Assembly (NCBI GenBank): GCA_947625715.1
Contig: CANQPR010000009.1
Coordinates: 1-22,290 of the forward strand
Length of the DNA: 22,290 nucleotides
Direction: 5' to 3'
Source: an uncultured Bacilli bacterium
GTDB lineage: Bacteria > Bacillota_I > Bacilli_A > RF39 > UBA660
Each line of letters starts with the position of its first letter. Positions within the stretch are counted from its first letter, which is position 1. Below the pieces are notes generated by a model that saw nothing but the letters and a program-made list of their open reading frames with translations, made no database searches and was not told where the DNA came from. The position numbers and the translations under genes were made by a program. Of the stretch, positions 6,782 to 14,474 are shown in pieces.

Positions 6782-8013
6782 AAAAAGTAAAACAAGGGCT
6801 AGTCTTCCTAATCTGTTTTTTAATATTAACACCAACTGTTTTTGCTGATAGTGCAAGACAAACATTAGGAGAATTAAAAGCCGAATATCAAAAAAAATTA
6901 GATGAAAAAAAAGAAAATGATAATAAAACAGCCGAAGCAAAAGCCGATATTGCGGCCAAAGAACAAGCTATTAAAAAAGCTGAAGAAGATATAAACAAAG
7001 CTATAGAAGAACAAAGACAAGTTGAAGCAAATATTGAAGAATCAAACAAACGAATTGAAACTCTTACTAAAGAAACAGAAAAAATAATCCGTTATCTTCA
7101 AGAAATGCAAGGTTCTAATGCTTATGTTGAATATGTCTCAGGTGCATCAACTATGACAGATTTCATCATGCGAGTTGCAGCCGTTGAACAAGTATCTGAC
7201 CAGGTGCGTGTTACAATGCAACAATTAGAAGATGAAATTGCTAGAAATGAACAATTGAAAAAAGAATTAATTGAAAAACAAGAAGCCTTAAAAGAACAAC
7301 AAGAAGTTTTAAAAAAGGCTATTGCAGCTCGTTATAATGATATAGCTGGATATGATAAATATGCATTAGATATTGATACGCAGATAAAATCATTAAAAAC
7401 CAAATTAGATTCTGCTGAAAAAAATTGTGCAGCCTATGCCCCTGATAAAGGTGATGATGCCGTTATTAGTAGTGATTGTGTTAAAAAAGTCTATAATTCT
7501 GCTGGGCAAGTTGTAACCATTGAAAATGGGGAATGGTTAAAACCTTTAACATCAGGCGTTATAACAAGTGAAATAGGATATCGTTGGGGAAGTTATCATA
7601 ATGCTCTAGATATTGGTGGAAATGCCGAAGGTACACCAGTATATGCTGCAGCTGCCGGTGTTGTTTCTGGTAAAATTGCCAGATATAGTTGTGGTGGTAA
7701 TATGTTATATATTGATGTAACCGTAAATGGTCAAGCCTATACAACTTACTATTATCACTTATTAAGATTTAATGTTGATGTTGGTGACGTAGTCGATCAA
7801 AATACTATAATTGGTTATGTTGGTGGAACAACTACTTCTACATCATATGGTGGATATGATTATTGTACAACTGGTGCTCACTTACACTTTGGGGTAGCAA
7901 CTGGATTCTATAACGGATATTCAGTACCTAGTTCAAAAGTAATAACACCACCTGGTTTTCCAAATAGTTATGGTTGGCGATTCTATGCTCGTAATGAAAT
8001 GTATGCTGGATAG
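6778..8013 (+). CDS. Secreted coiled-coil M23 peptidase, EnvC-like FtsEX partner
   Basis: The product has 411 residues. A signal peptide covers residues 1-23 (basic start, hydrophobic core, cleavage after VFA). Residues about 28-225 are a Lys/Glu-rich heptad coiled coil, including a PcsB/EnvC-like region near 110-160. Residues about 255-400 are an M23 (LytM) endopeptidase domain. Its zinc-site residues appear intact: H274 and D278 (HNALD), H327 (YYYH), and H368/H370 (HLH). It should cut peptidoglycan cross-links outside the cell when FtsEX pulls on the coiled coil. In E. coli EnvC the LytM domain lacks zinc ligands and only activates amidases; here the enzyme is predicted to be catalytic, closer in role to PcsB or CwlO. 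The ATGA overlap with ftsX ties the two together. Confidence 0.9.
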   Translation: MKKVKQGLVFLICFLILTPTVFADSARQTLGELKAEYQKKLDEKKENDNKTAEAKADIAAKEQAIKKAEEDINKAIEEQRQVEANIEESNKRIETLTKETEKIIRYLQEMQGSNAYVEYVSGASTMTDFIMRVAAVEQVSDQVRVTMQQLEDEIARNEQLKKELIEKQEALKEQQEVLKKAIAARYNDIAGYDKYALDIDTQIKSLKTKLDSAEKNCAAYAPDKGDDAVISSDCVKKVYNSAGQVVTIENGEWLKPLTSGVITSEIGYRWGSYHNALDIGGNAEGTPVYAAAAGVVSGKIARYSCGGNMLYIDVTVNGQAYTTYYYHLLRFNVDVGDVVDQNTIIGYVGGTTTSTSYGGYDYCTTGAHLHFGVATGFYNGYSVPSSKVITPPGFPNSYGWRFYARNEMYAG

Positions 8014-8039
8014 TGTACATTTTTTTTGACTCAAAACCA

Positions 8040-8070
8040 TTGACGGGGGGGGGGTATTATATAATATAAT
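8040..8070 (+). promoter_or_regulatory. G-tract promoter, class B, of the 8101 gene
   Basis: TTGAC (8040-8044) runs directly into ten G (8045-8054), then TATTA and two overlapping perfect -10 boxes: TATAAT at 8060-8065 (spacer 14) and TATAAT at 8065-8070 (spacer 19, taking TTGACG as the -35). With the tract as read, neither has the optimal spacing. Loss of two G, or gain of three, would bring one of them to 17 bp. Confidence 0.7.
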
Positions 8071-8096
8071 AAAGGAAGATATGGAGGTCTTCTTTT
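8071..8096 (+). promoter_or_regulatory. Leader dyad with Shine-Dalgarno in the loop, 8101 gene
   Basis: AAAGGAAGA (8071-8079) can pair with TCTTCTTTT (8088-8096) over nine positions including one G-U. The eight-base loop (8080-8087) holds GGAGG, the ribosome site for the ATG at 8101. The arm sequences are unrelated to the class A dyads, but position and shape are the same. Confidence 0.55.
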
Positions 8097-8100
8097 ATTT

Positions 8101-9426
8101 ATGAAATTAAATCAATATAAAGAAAAAAAGAAAAGTAAAAAAATGATAATTATTGCCGTTTTACTAGTAATAGGTGGCATAATAATGGGGATGGGGTCTG
8201 TAAATTTTAAAAACTATACAAATTTTAATTATGATAAAAGTGAAGATATAATTTATGCTTTTTATAATGGAGAACAAAAGTTAGATGGGATGCCTAAGAA
8301 AGGTAATAAAGAAAATTTAGGATTTGAAAAAGCTATATGTAACAATGGGGCCACCGTTGAATGGAATAAAGAAAAATGGGCACCTTTAGTTGTTGGTTTA
8401 AATAAAAAGAAAACCAAATGTAATTTATATTTTACAGAACGAAAAATAGATTTAGGTGACAATATTAGTGTAGCTTTAGCAGATGACAAAGAAGATGGTT
8501 TATATGATGTAGACCATTATGATATAACACAAATAGATAATAGTTGGAAAAAAACCGAGTATCGATATGCAGGAGTAAATCCTAAAAATTATATTGAATT
8601 TAATAGTGAACTATGGCGAATTATAGGCTTAGTAAATGTAAAAACAAAAACGAAAGTAGAGCAAAGATTAAAAATTATTAGAACCAATGGTATAAGTGGA
8701 CAAAAAGATTTAGGAAATTATTCTTGGGATAGAAACACAGATTATACAAATAATTGGACAACCAGTAAATTAAAAGAAATGCTAAATGGAATCTATTATA
8801 ACAGTAATAGTGGTGAATGTTACAAAGGCAATGGAAATGACGCGACTAAAACTACTTGTGATTTTAGTGGTAATGGAAGTTTACCAAAAGGTTTAAGTGA
8901 AGAAGCAAGAAAAATGATAGACAGTGAAGTAATATGGAATATTGGTGGGACAACTGATAGTAATATAACAGTTGAAACATTTTATGAAAAAGAACGAGGA
9001 ATTAGTACCGGAAATACTAATACATATCCAAATGAATGGACAAAAGAAAATGATGCGGCATATCATAATGGAATAGGCTTGATGTATCCAAGCGATTACG
9101 GTTATGCGAGCCACGGAGGAGCAATGGGAAGAGAAAGTTGCTTTAATGAAACTTTAAATAGCTGGCGAACAGGAAATTATAATACTGACTGTGCCAAAAA
9201 TGACTGGTTAAAACCAAGTAGTGGATATTATTGGATATTATTACCATACTCTAATAATTTAAATGCAACATTCTATCTTGATTCCAATGGCTTTATTAGC
9301 TATAGCCAATATGGAGCTTCTTATGCAAATAGTATTTTACCAGTTGTTTATTTAACAACTACATCAATAATTTATGATGGTGACGGAAGCCTTGAAAATC
9401 CTTTTAAACTTAAAAGTACAATATAA
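8101..9426 (+). CDS. Membrane-anchored surface protein with C-type-lectin-like domain
   Basis: The product has 441 residues. It has a basic start (MKLNQYKEKKKSKK), an anchor at about 15-34, and the shared two-cysteine domain up to CNLYF (about 117). This copy is shorter than its paralogues here: the SFKVMEGNFIYEG stretch is missing or replaced by a short Asn/Tyr segment. The C-terminal domain shows EYRYAGVNPKNYIEFNSELWRIIGL, MLNGIYYNS, GIGLMYPSDYGYA, NDWLK and a closing LPVVYLTT ... DGDGSLENPFKL. This defines a subgroup with the next gene, distinct from the NSNVKI-ending members. Surface exposure and ligand binding are inferred from the architecture. It has its own G-tract promoter and leader dyad, and no terminator separates it from the gene 23 bp downstream. 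Confidence 0.75.
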   Translation: MKLNQYKEKKKSKKMIIIAVLLVIGGIIMGMGSVNFKNYTNFNYDKSEDIIYAFYNGEQKLDGMPKKGNKENLGFEKAICNNGATVEWNKEKWAPLVVGLNKKKTKCNLYFTERKIDLGDNISVALADDKEDGLYDVDHYDITQIDNSWKKTEYRYAGVNPKNYIEFNSELWRIIGLVNVKTKTKVEQRLKIIRTNGISGQKDLGNYSWDRNTDYTNNWTTSKLKEMLNGIYYNSNSGECYKGNGNDATKTTCDFSGNGSLPKGLSEEARKMIDSEVIWNIGGTTDSNITVETFYEKERGISTGNTNTYPNEWTKENDAAYHNGIGLMYPSDYGYASHGGAMGRESCFNETLNSWRTGNYNTDCAKNDWLKPSSGYYWILLPYSNNLNATFYLDSNGFISYSQYGASYANSILPVVYLTTTSIIYDGDGSLENPFKLKSTI

Positions 9427-9449
9427 TTCATAATAATGGGAGGAACAAA

Positions 9450-10814
9450 ATGAAAGAACAAAAACCATCTTATATGAAATTAGAACAATATAAAATTAAA
9501 AAAAATTACTCAAAATTAATTGTGGTTACCCTTGCCGTTTTATTAATAATTGGGGGTATAATGATTGGAAGGTCATTTGCAAGCTTCAAAGAAAATAAAA
9601 GTTTTAAAGTCATGGAAGGGAATTTTATCTATGAAGGTAATGATGACATAATATTTGAATTTTATAATAAAGACCAAGAACTAGATGAAATGCCAAAGAA
9701 AGATAATCCTGATAACTTAAAATTTGAAAAGTCAGAGTGTGATAATAAAGCCAGCATAGAATGGAATAACGAAAAATGGGCACCTTTAGTAACTAATTTA
9801 ACTACAACTAAAACTAAATGCAAGTTATACTTTGTGCAGAGAATAGGAATTAGTTTAAGCGATGATATTCCATTAGCTAAAAATGGCCAAAATGGTTTAT
9901 ATGCAGTAGAACATAATAATTTAACAAGTTTAGATATTAGTTGGAATAAAACTGAATATCGATACGCAGGAGGAAATCCCAATAATTATGTGTCATTTAA
10001 TAATGAAATCTGGCGAATTATTGGTTTAGTAAATGTAAAAACAAAAATGGGAGTAGAACAAAGAATCAAAATAATTAGAGCAAACGGAATAAATAATCAA
10101 AAAAATTTTGGTAATTATGCATGGTACAATGGTTCTTTTAATAACTGGGTAGAAAGTGAAACAAAAGAAATGTTAAATGGTGCTTATTATAATAGTGAAA
10201 GAGGAAGATGTTGGAGGGGAAACTCCGCTAATTCTACTGCGTACTCACAAAATTGTGATTTTAGTGGTTCAGATAATTTTATTCCAAAAGGCTTAAATGA
10301 AGATGCAAGAAAAATGATAGACAGTGAAGTAATATGGAATGTTGGTGCAAATGAAAATAAATATGGTCATGGTGTAACAGCAGAAATGTTTTATGAAAGT
10401 GAGCGAGGCACAATTACTTCATCCGATATTTATCCATATGAGTGGACAAAAGAAAATGATTCAAATTATCATAATGGCATTGGTTTAATGTATATGAGCG
10501 ACTATGGTTATGCAACTCATGGTGGAACAGTAGGAAGAGAGAATTGTTTAAACATGGAACTACAAGAGTGGGATTATAGAACAAATACTAGTGAATGTCC
10601 AAATAACGATTGGCTAAAAGGTGATTTATGGACTTTATCGATATCTATACTGAGTTATAGAGTATTTTATATTGAAAGTATTGGGTATTTTCATGATAGT
10701 CAAGCTAATATAGCGTATGGTATTCTTCCTGCTGCATATTTAACAAATAAAACAATAATCTATGATGGTGATGGAAGCCTTGGAAATCCTTTCAAACTTA
10801 AAATTGTTAGTTAA
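9450..10814 (+). CDS. Membrane-anchored surface protein with C-type-lectin-like domain
   Basis: The product has 454 residues and is the closest relative of the preceding gene. It has an extra nine-residue N-terminal extension (MKEQKPSY before MKLEQYK). The ATG at 9450 is preferred to the internal one because GGGAGGAAC precedes it at normal distance and nothing comparable precedes the inner ATG. The anchor spans about 25-45, the two-cysteine domain ends in CKLYF, and the lectin-like domain has WRIIGLVNVKT, MLNGAYYNS, GIGLMYMSDYGYATHGG, NNDWLK, ILPAAYLTN and DGDGSLGNPFKL. It lacks a promoter of its own and lies 23 bp after its paralogue, so both should switch together. A good terminator begins right after the stop codon. 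Confidence 0.75.
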   Translation: MKEQKPSYMKLEQYKIKKNYSKLIVVTLAVLLIIGGIMIGRSFASFKENKSFKVMEGNFIYEGNDDIIFEFYNKDQELDEMPKKDNPDNLKFEKSECDNKASIEWNNEKWAPLVTNLTTTKTKCKLYFVQRIGISLSDDIPLAKNGQNGLYAVEHNNLTSLDISWNKTEYRYAGGNPNNYVSFNNEIWRIIGLVNVKTKMGVEQRIKIIRANGINNQKNFGNYAWYNGSFNNWVESETKEMLNGAYYNSERGRCWRGNSANSTAYSQNCDFSGSDNFIPKGLNEDARKMIDSEVIWNVGANENKYGHGVTAEMFYESERGTITSSDIYPYEWTKENDSNYHNGIGLMYMSDYGYATHGGTVGRENCLNMELQEWDYRTNTSECPNNDWLKGDLWTLSISILSYRVFYIESIGYFHDSQANIAYGILPAAYLTNKTIIYDGDGSLGNPFKLKIVS

Positions 10815-10816
10815 AG

Positions 10817-10844
10817 CAAAGTAAAATGATAACTTTGTTTTTTT
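10817..10844 (+). terminator. Intrinsic terminator after the paired surface genes
   Basis: CAAAGT (10817-10822) pairs with ACTTTG (10832-10837), followed by seven T (10838-10844). It closes the 8101-10814 transcription unit. Confidence 0.75.
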
Positions 10845-10851
10845 ACTTGTC

Positions 10852-10878
10852 AATATTTGCCAAAAAATAGCAAATATT
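10852..10878 (+). promoter_or_regulatory. Perfect dyad upstream of the radical SAM operon promoter
   Basis: AATATTTGC (10852-10860) and GCAAATATT (10870-10878) are a perfect 9-bp inverted repeat with a 9-bp centre, ending 5 bp before the -35 box. No T-run follows, so it is more likely a regulator site than a terminator. It does not match the usual Firmicutes LexA or CIRCE patterns. Confidence 0.45.
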
Positions 10879-10883
10879 TGTTC

Positions 10884-10912
10884 GTGACATTTAAGAAAAA
10901 ATATTATATAAT
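10884..10912 (+). promoter_or_regulatory. Promoter of the radical SAM-chaperonin operon
   Basis: GTGACA (10884-10889) and TATAAT (10907-10912) are 17 bp apart. Transcription would begin near 10919, after the upstream ATG at 10917. This is why the ATG at 10929 is taken as the start of the first gene. Confidence 0.75.
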
Positions 10913-10928
10913 GTAGATGGTGGTTATC

Positions 10929-12149
10929 ATGACATTGAAAGATAAATTAACAATTTTAGCTGATGGAGCAAAATATGATGCTTCATGTTCATCATCGGGG
11001 AGCTCACGGTCTAACTGTGATGGGACTGGCAATGCTTCTATATCTGGAATATGTCATTCTTTCTCAAGTGACGGACGATGTATATCCTTATTAAAAATAT
11101 TAATGACCAATTGTTGTATCTTTGATTGTAAGTATTGTTTAAATCGTAAAAGCAATAATATTAAACGTGCGATTTTTAGCCCAGAAGAAATATGTGAAAT
11201 AACTATGAACTTTTATCGTCGTAATTACATTGAAGGCTTATTTTTAAGTTCGGGAATTATTAAAAATCCTGATTATACAATGGAAAAATTAATTGAAACA
11301 ATTTATTTACTTCGCAAAAAATATAACTTTCATGGCTATATTCACTGTAAAGCGATTCCTGGATGCAGTAGTTATTTATTAAAAAAATTAGGTAATTTAG
11401 TTGACCGTTTAAGTGCCAATGTTGAACTTCCCACCAATAAAAGTTTAAAGTTACTAGCGCCCAATAAAGATAATAAGAAAGTCACTAATATCATGCAAAC
11501 CGTTAGGGAAAATAAAAATAAATACTTTGTTCCGGCTGGTCAAAGTACCCAATTAATCATTGGGGCAACAACTGATACTGACTATGACATTATGAAAAAC
11601 AGTGAAAATTTATATCAAAAATACCAATTAAAACGCGTTTTTTACTCAGCTTATATCCCTGTTAATAAAGATAAAATGTTACCTATGCTAAAAACGCCAC
11701 CCTTAAAAAGAGAACATCGTCTTTATCAAGCTGATTGGTTGTTAAGATATTATCATTATAAAACAAGCGACTTATTAACAATAGACAATCAAAACTTAAA
11801 TATTTTAATTGACCCCAAAGCAAACTGGGCCTTAAATCACCTAAACGAATTTCCTAAAGAAATAAATAAAGCCTCCTATTATGAATTATTAAAAATTCCT
11901 GGCATAGGGCCAACAAGTGCAAAAAGAATTATTAAATCAAGAGCCTATTATCCTTTAGAATTAAATGATTTAAAGAAAATGGGGGTTGTTTTAAAAAGAG
12001 CTAAATACTTTATTCTTTGCAATGGTAAATACTTTATGCCTTCTAAATACTTTCAAAAACAATTTATATACACCAATTTAGTTTTAATAGATGAAGAACC
12101 CAAAAATAATTCATCGCGACAATTGAGTTTATTTTATGAAAACAAATAA
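10929..12149 (+). CDS. Putative DNA modification/repair radical SAM protein (TIGR03916-like)
   Basis: The product has 406 residues from the ATG at 10929 (GGTGGT ribosome site just upstream). The family signature is clear: an N-terminal KLTILADGAKYDASCSSSGS, a radical SAM iron-sulfur motif CxxxCxxC at C63, C67 and C70 (CIFDCKYC), the SGIIKNPDYTMEKL region and FVPAGQSTQLIIGAT. A C-terminal helix-hairpin-helix (LLKIPGIGPTSAKRII, about 318-333) would bind DNA. Members of this family usually sit next to a TIGR03915/DUF4130 protein, as here, and the pair is annotated as probable DNA repair or modification; the reaction is not established. The stop overlaps the next start by 14 bp, so the genes are translationally close. 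The unusual aspect is the chaperonin that follows in the same unit. Confidence 0.88.
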   Translation: MTLKDKLTILADGAKYDASCSSSGSSRSNCDGTGNASISGICHSFSSDGRCISLLKILMTNCCIFDCKYCLNRKSNNIKRAIFSPEEICEITMNFYRRNYIEGLFLSSGIIKNPDYTMEKLIETIYLLRKKYNFHGYIHCKAIPGCSSYLLKKLGNLVDRLSANVELPTNKSLKLLAPNKDNKKVTNIMQTVRENKNKYFVPAGQSTQLIIGATTDTDYDIMKNSENLYQKYQLKRVFYSAYIPVNKDKMLPMLKTPPLKREHRLYQADWLLRYYHYKTSDLLTIDNQNLNILIDPKANWALNHLNEFPKEINKASYYELLKIPGIGPTSAKRIIKSRAYYPLELNDLKKMGVVLKRAKYFILCNGKYFMPSKYFQKQFIYTNLVLIDEEPKNNSSRQLSLFYENK

Positions 12150-12900
12150 CTATATCTATCTATATGATGGAAGCTTTAGCCATCTATTAAATACCATTGC
12201 TAATTTAATAAAAGAGCAAATTAAACCCTTAAACATTCAAAATGAAATAACCTATCAAAACGATTTATTTTCTACTGCTCTTAAAATAACTAATGATACA
12301 ACTGATAAACTAAGCTATAAAATAAAAAAAACTAATCCTTATATATATGATTTAATATTATGTAGCTATTTATCAGCTGAAGAAAATAAAGAATTAATTA
12401 TTTATTATTTTTTATTAAATGCTTATAAATATGGAGCCAAAATAATTTATATGCGCAAGTTAAAATGTGTTTCTAAAATCTTAGAAATAGCTAAATATGT
12501 TCATAATGAAGCTCATAAAATGAAAGGTTTTTTACGATTTCAAGAATTAAAAAGTCATTTTTTGTTTGCTTTAGTCGCACCTACAAATGACATACTAGGA
12601 TTTTTAAGTAATCATTTTCAAAAAAGATTACCAAAAGAAAAATGGATAATCTATGATGAAAAAAGGAAAAAAATGGCTATATACTATCAAAATAAAATTT
12701 ATATAACCAACATTGATATCAAAAACATAAAATTATTATTTTCCAAAGATGAAAAAGAAATGGAACAATTGTGGATAACTTTCTTTGAAACTGTTGCCAT
12801 TAAAGAAAGAAAAAACTATCGATGTCAAAGAAACTTTATGCCTAAAAAATATTGGCATAACATAATAGAAATGAGGGATAAAATTGAAAACAATAATTGA
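12136..12900 (+). CDS. TIGR03915/DUF4130-like putative DNA metabolism protein
   Basis: The product has 254 residues and is the usual partner of the preceding radical SAM gene. The recognisable part is the C-terminal half: RFQELKSHFLFALVAPTNDI, then LSNHFQKRLPKEKWIIYDEKR and, near the end, a basic NFMPKKYW stretch. These match the conserved core of the family. The N-terminal half (IYLYDGSFSHLLNTI) also fits, since the family typically opens with a YDGSFeGll-type motif. Biochemical function is unknown; joint action with the radical SAM protein on DNA is inferred from the consistent pairing. The start overlaps the previous gene and has only a weak ribosome site, consistent with coupling. The stop is TGA. 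Confidence 0.8.
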   Translation: MKTNNYIYLYDGSFSHLLNTIANLIKEQIKPLNIQNEITYQNDLFSTALKITNDTTDKLSYKIKKTNPYIYDLILCSYLSAEENKELIIYYFLLNAYKYGAKIIYMRKLKCVSKILEIAKYVHNEAHKMKGFLRFQELKSHFLFALVAPTNDILGFLSNHFQKRLPKEKWIIYDEKRKKMAIYYQNKIYITNIDIKNIKLLFSKDEKEMEQLWITFFETVAIKERKNYRCQRNFMPKKYWHNIIEMRDKIENNN

Positions 12901-14422
12901 AAATAAAGAATTACTAGATAATTTAATAAAATCTATTCATCTTTTATGTGATCCGGTAAGTACAACCCTTGGACCTAAAGGACGTAATATAATTGTTTGT
13001 CCAATCCTAAAGATGCCGTTTATAACTAACGATGGTGTCACAATTGCTAAAAATATTGAAAGTTCTGATAAAGTTATCGACACTCTTTTAACGATTCTAA
13101 AAGAAGCCAGCTTAAAAACAGACTCTTTAGTAGGTGATGGAACAACTACCACTTTAGTATTATTAAGAAGTATTATGTTAAATGGCATCAAAGAAATTGA
13201 AAATAACTTAGATCCTATTACTTTAACTAAAAACATCAATGCCACCGTTGATGAGATATTAAAACAATTAAACACCCTAAAAATAAAACCGACAGCTAAA
13301 GACCTTCAAAAAATAGCTATTACCTCTGCTAATGACAAAACCTTAGGTACCTCAGCCTACCAAGCCTTTAACAACACCAAAAATAAAAATGGTATTAAAA
13401 TAAAAATGAGTAATAACAAAGAAACTTATGTTGAATATATTAAAGGCTATCAAATAGAAGCCGGTTTAGCTAATCCTTTCTTATTAAAAAACAAAGAATA
13501 TACCCTAAAAGATAGTTACATTCTCTTATTTGATAACGATTTAGAAAACATCAGCTTTTTATCAGATATAATAAATGAAATTATAGATGAAAAAAAATCT
13601 TTAGTCATTTTTGCTAATTCCTTTAGTGATGAAATAATTAATCAAGCTATTGAAATAAACAATCAAAGTTCATCGTGCCTTGTTTTAATAAATAACATTG
13701 ATTATTTAATAAAAAGACAAGATAGCTTAGAAGATTTGGAGAATCTTTTAAATATTTCCATTAACAAAGATACTTTTAATCCCCAAAGTTTAGGTACTGT
13801 TGATTTAATTAAAGGAAATGTTGAAGAAACATTAATATATAAAAAGAATATCAATAAAGAATTAATCAAAAAACATATAATTAAAATTAAAAAAGAAATT
13901 GCTAGGACAACCGATGAATATAACTTAGAATATTTAAATGAACGTCTTTCTAAATTAAAAGAAAAAAATGCTATAATCTATATTGGTGGTGTTACCAAAA
14001 CCGAAGTAAAAGAAAAAATGATGCGCGTTAATGATGCTCTTTTTGCACTTAGTATTGCTAATGAAGGTATTTTACTAGGTGGAGGCATAAGTTATCTAAA
14101 AGTTAGAAGTAAATTAAAAGATAATGATATTGGAACCAAAATAATGAAAAAAGCTTTAGAAGAACCATTTTTACAAATATTAAAAAATAGTGGTTTGGAC
14201 AAAGACAAAATATATAATGAAATAAAAAAACATCACTATAATTATGTTTATAACATCACTACTAATAAATATGAAGATTTAAAAAAGACAATGGTAATTG
14301 ATCCATACTTAGTCCTTAAAAATGCTCTTTTAACATCTACTTCCATTGCCACAATGCTTTTAACGACTACATATTTAGTAATCAATGAAGATGAAATTAT
14401 CAAAAATAATAGTGAATTGTAA
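12884..14422 (+). CDS. Divergent GroEL-like group I chaperonin
   Basis: The product has 512 residues from a TTG start at 12884, chosen because GAGGG (12873-12877) lies six bases upstream. The chaperonin landmarks are TLGPKGRN (28-35), ITNDGVTIAKNIE (47-59), VGDGTTTT (83-90, with D85 matching the catalytic Asp 87 of E. coli GroEL), and MRVNDAL with D384 matching Asp 398. It also has a closing GILLGGG and an IDPYLVLKNAL block. The ATPase equatorial domain therefore looks functional. The apical domain is very divergent after the GLANPFLL segment, which corresponds to the GroEL substrate-binding YLSPYF. The usual KVKAPGFGDRR segment is not recognisable, and the C-terminal Gly-Gly-Met tail is absent. 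No groES is adjacent and no CIRCE element is seen. It overlaps the preceding gene by 17 bp, so it belongs to the radical SAM operon. Confidence 0.85.
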   Translation: MKTIIENKELLDNLIKSIHLLCDPVSTTLGPKGRNIIVCPILKMPFITNDGVTIAKNIESSDKVIDTLLTILKEASLKTDSLVGDGTTTTLVLLRSIMLNGIKEIENNLDPITLTKNINATVDEILKQLNTLKIKPTAKDLQKIAITSANDKTLGTSAYQAFNNTKNKNGIKIKMSNNKETYVEYIKGYQIEAGLANPFLLKNKEYTLKDSYILLFDNDLENISFLSDIINEIIDEKKSLVIFANSFSDEIINQAIEINNQSSSCLVLINNIDYLIKRQDSLEDLENLLNISINKDTFNPQSLGTVDLIKGNVEETLIYKKNINKELIKKHIIKIKKEIARTTDEYNLEYLNERLSKLKEKNAIIYIGGVTKTEVKEKMMRVNDALFALSIANEGILLGGGISYLKVRSKLKDNDIGTKIMKKALEEPFLQILKNSGLDKDKIYNEIKKHHYNYVYNITTNKYEDLKKTMVIDPYLVLKNALLTSTSIATMLLTTTYLVINEDEIIKNNSEL

Positions 14423-14451
14423 TTGCAACCGAGCTTTTTTAAAGCTATAAT
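14423..14451 (+). promoter_or_regulatory. Promoter of whiA
   Basis: TTGCAA (14423-14428) and TATAAT (14446-14451) are 17 bp apart. The spacer contains a perfect dyad AGCTTT-TTT-AAAGCT (14432-14446). GGAAGTGAT precedes the whiA ATG. Confidence 0.65.
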
Positions 14452-14474
14452 ATAAATAATTTGGAAGTGATTTT

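Noticed and set aside
8024..8031. TTGACT after a T-run upstream of the 8101 promoter as an additional -35 box
   Set aside because: No suitable -10 box lies 15-19 bp downstream; the G tract occupies that position.
10917..10928. Upstream ATG as start of the radical SAM gene
   Set aside because: It lies at or before the predicted transcription start and has no ribosome site; the ATG at 10929 does.
5888..12900. Mycoplasma genetic code (TGA as Trp)
   Set aside because: TGA ends ftsX and the 12136 gene at natural positions, and tryptophan is encoded by TGG throughout.
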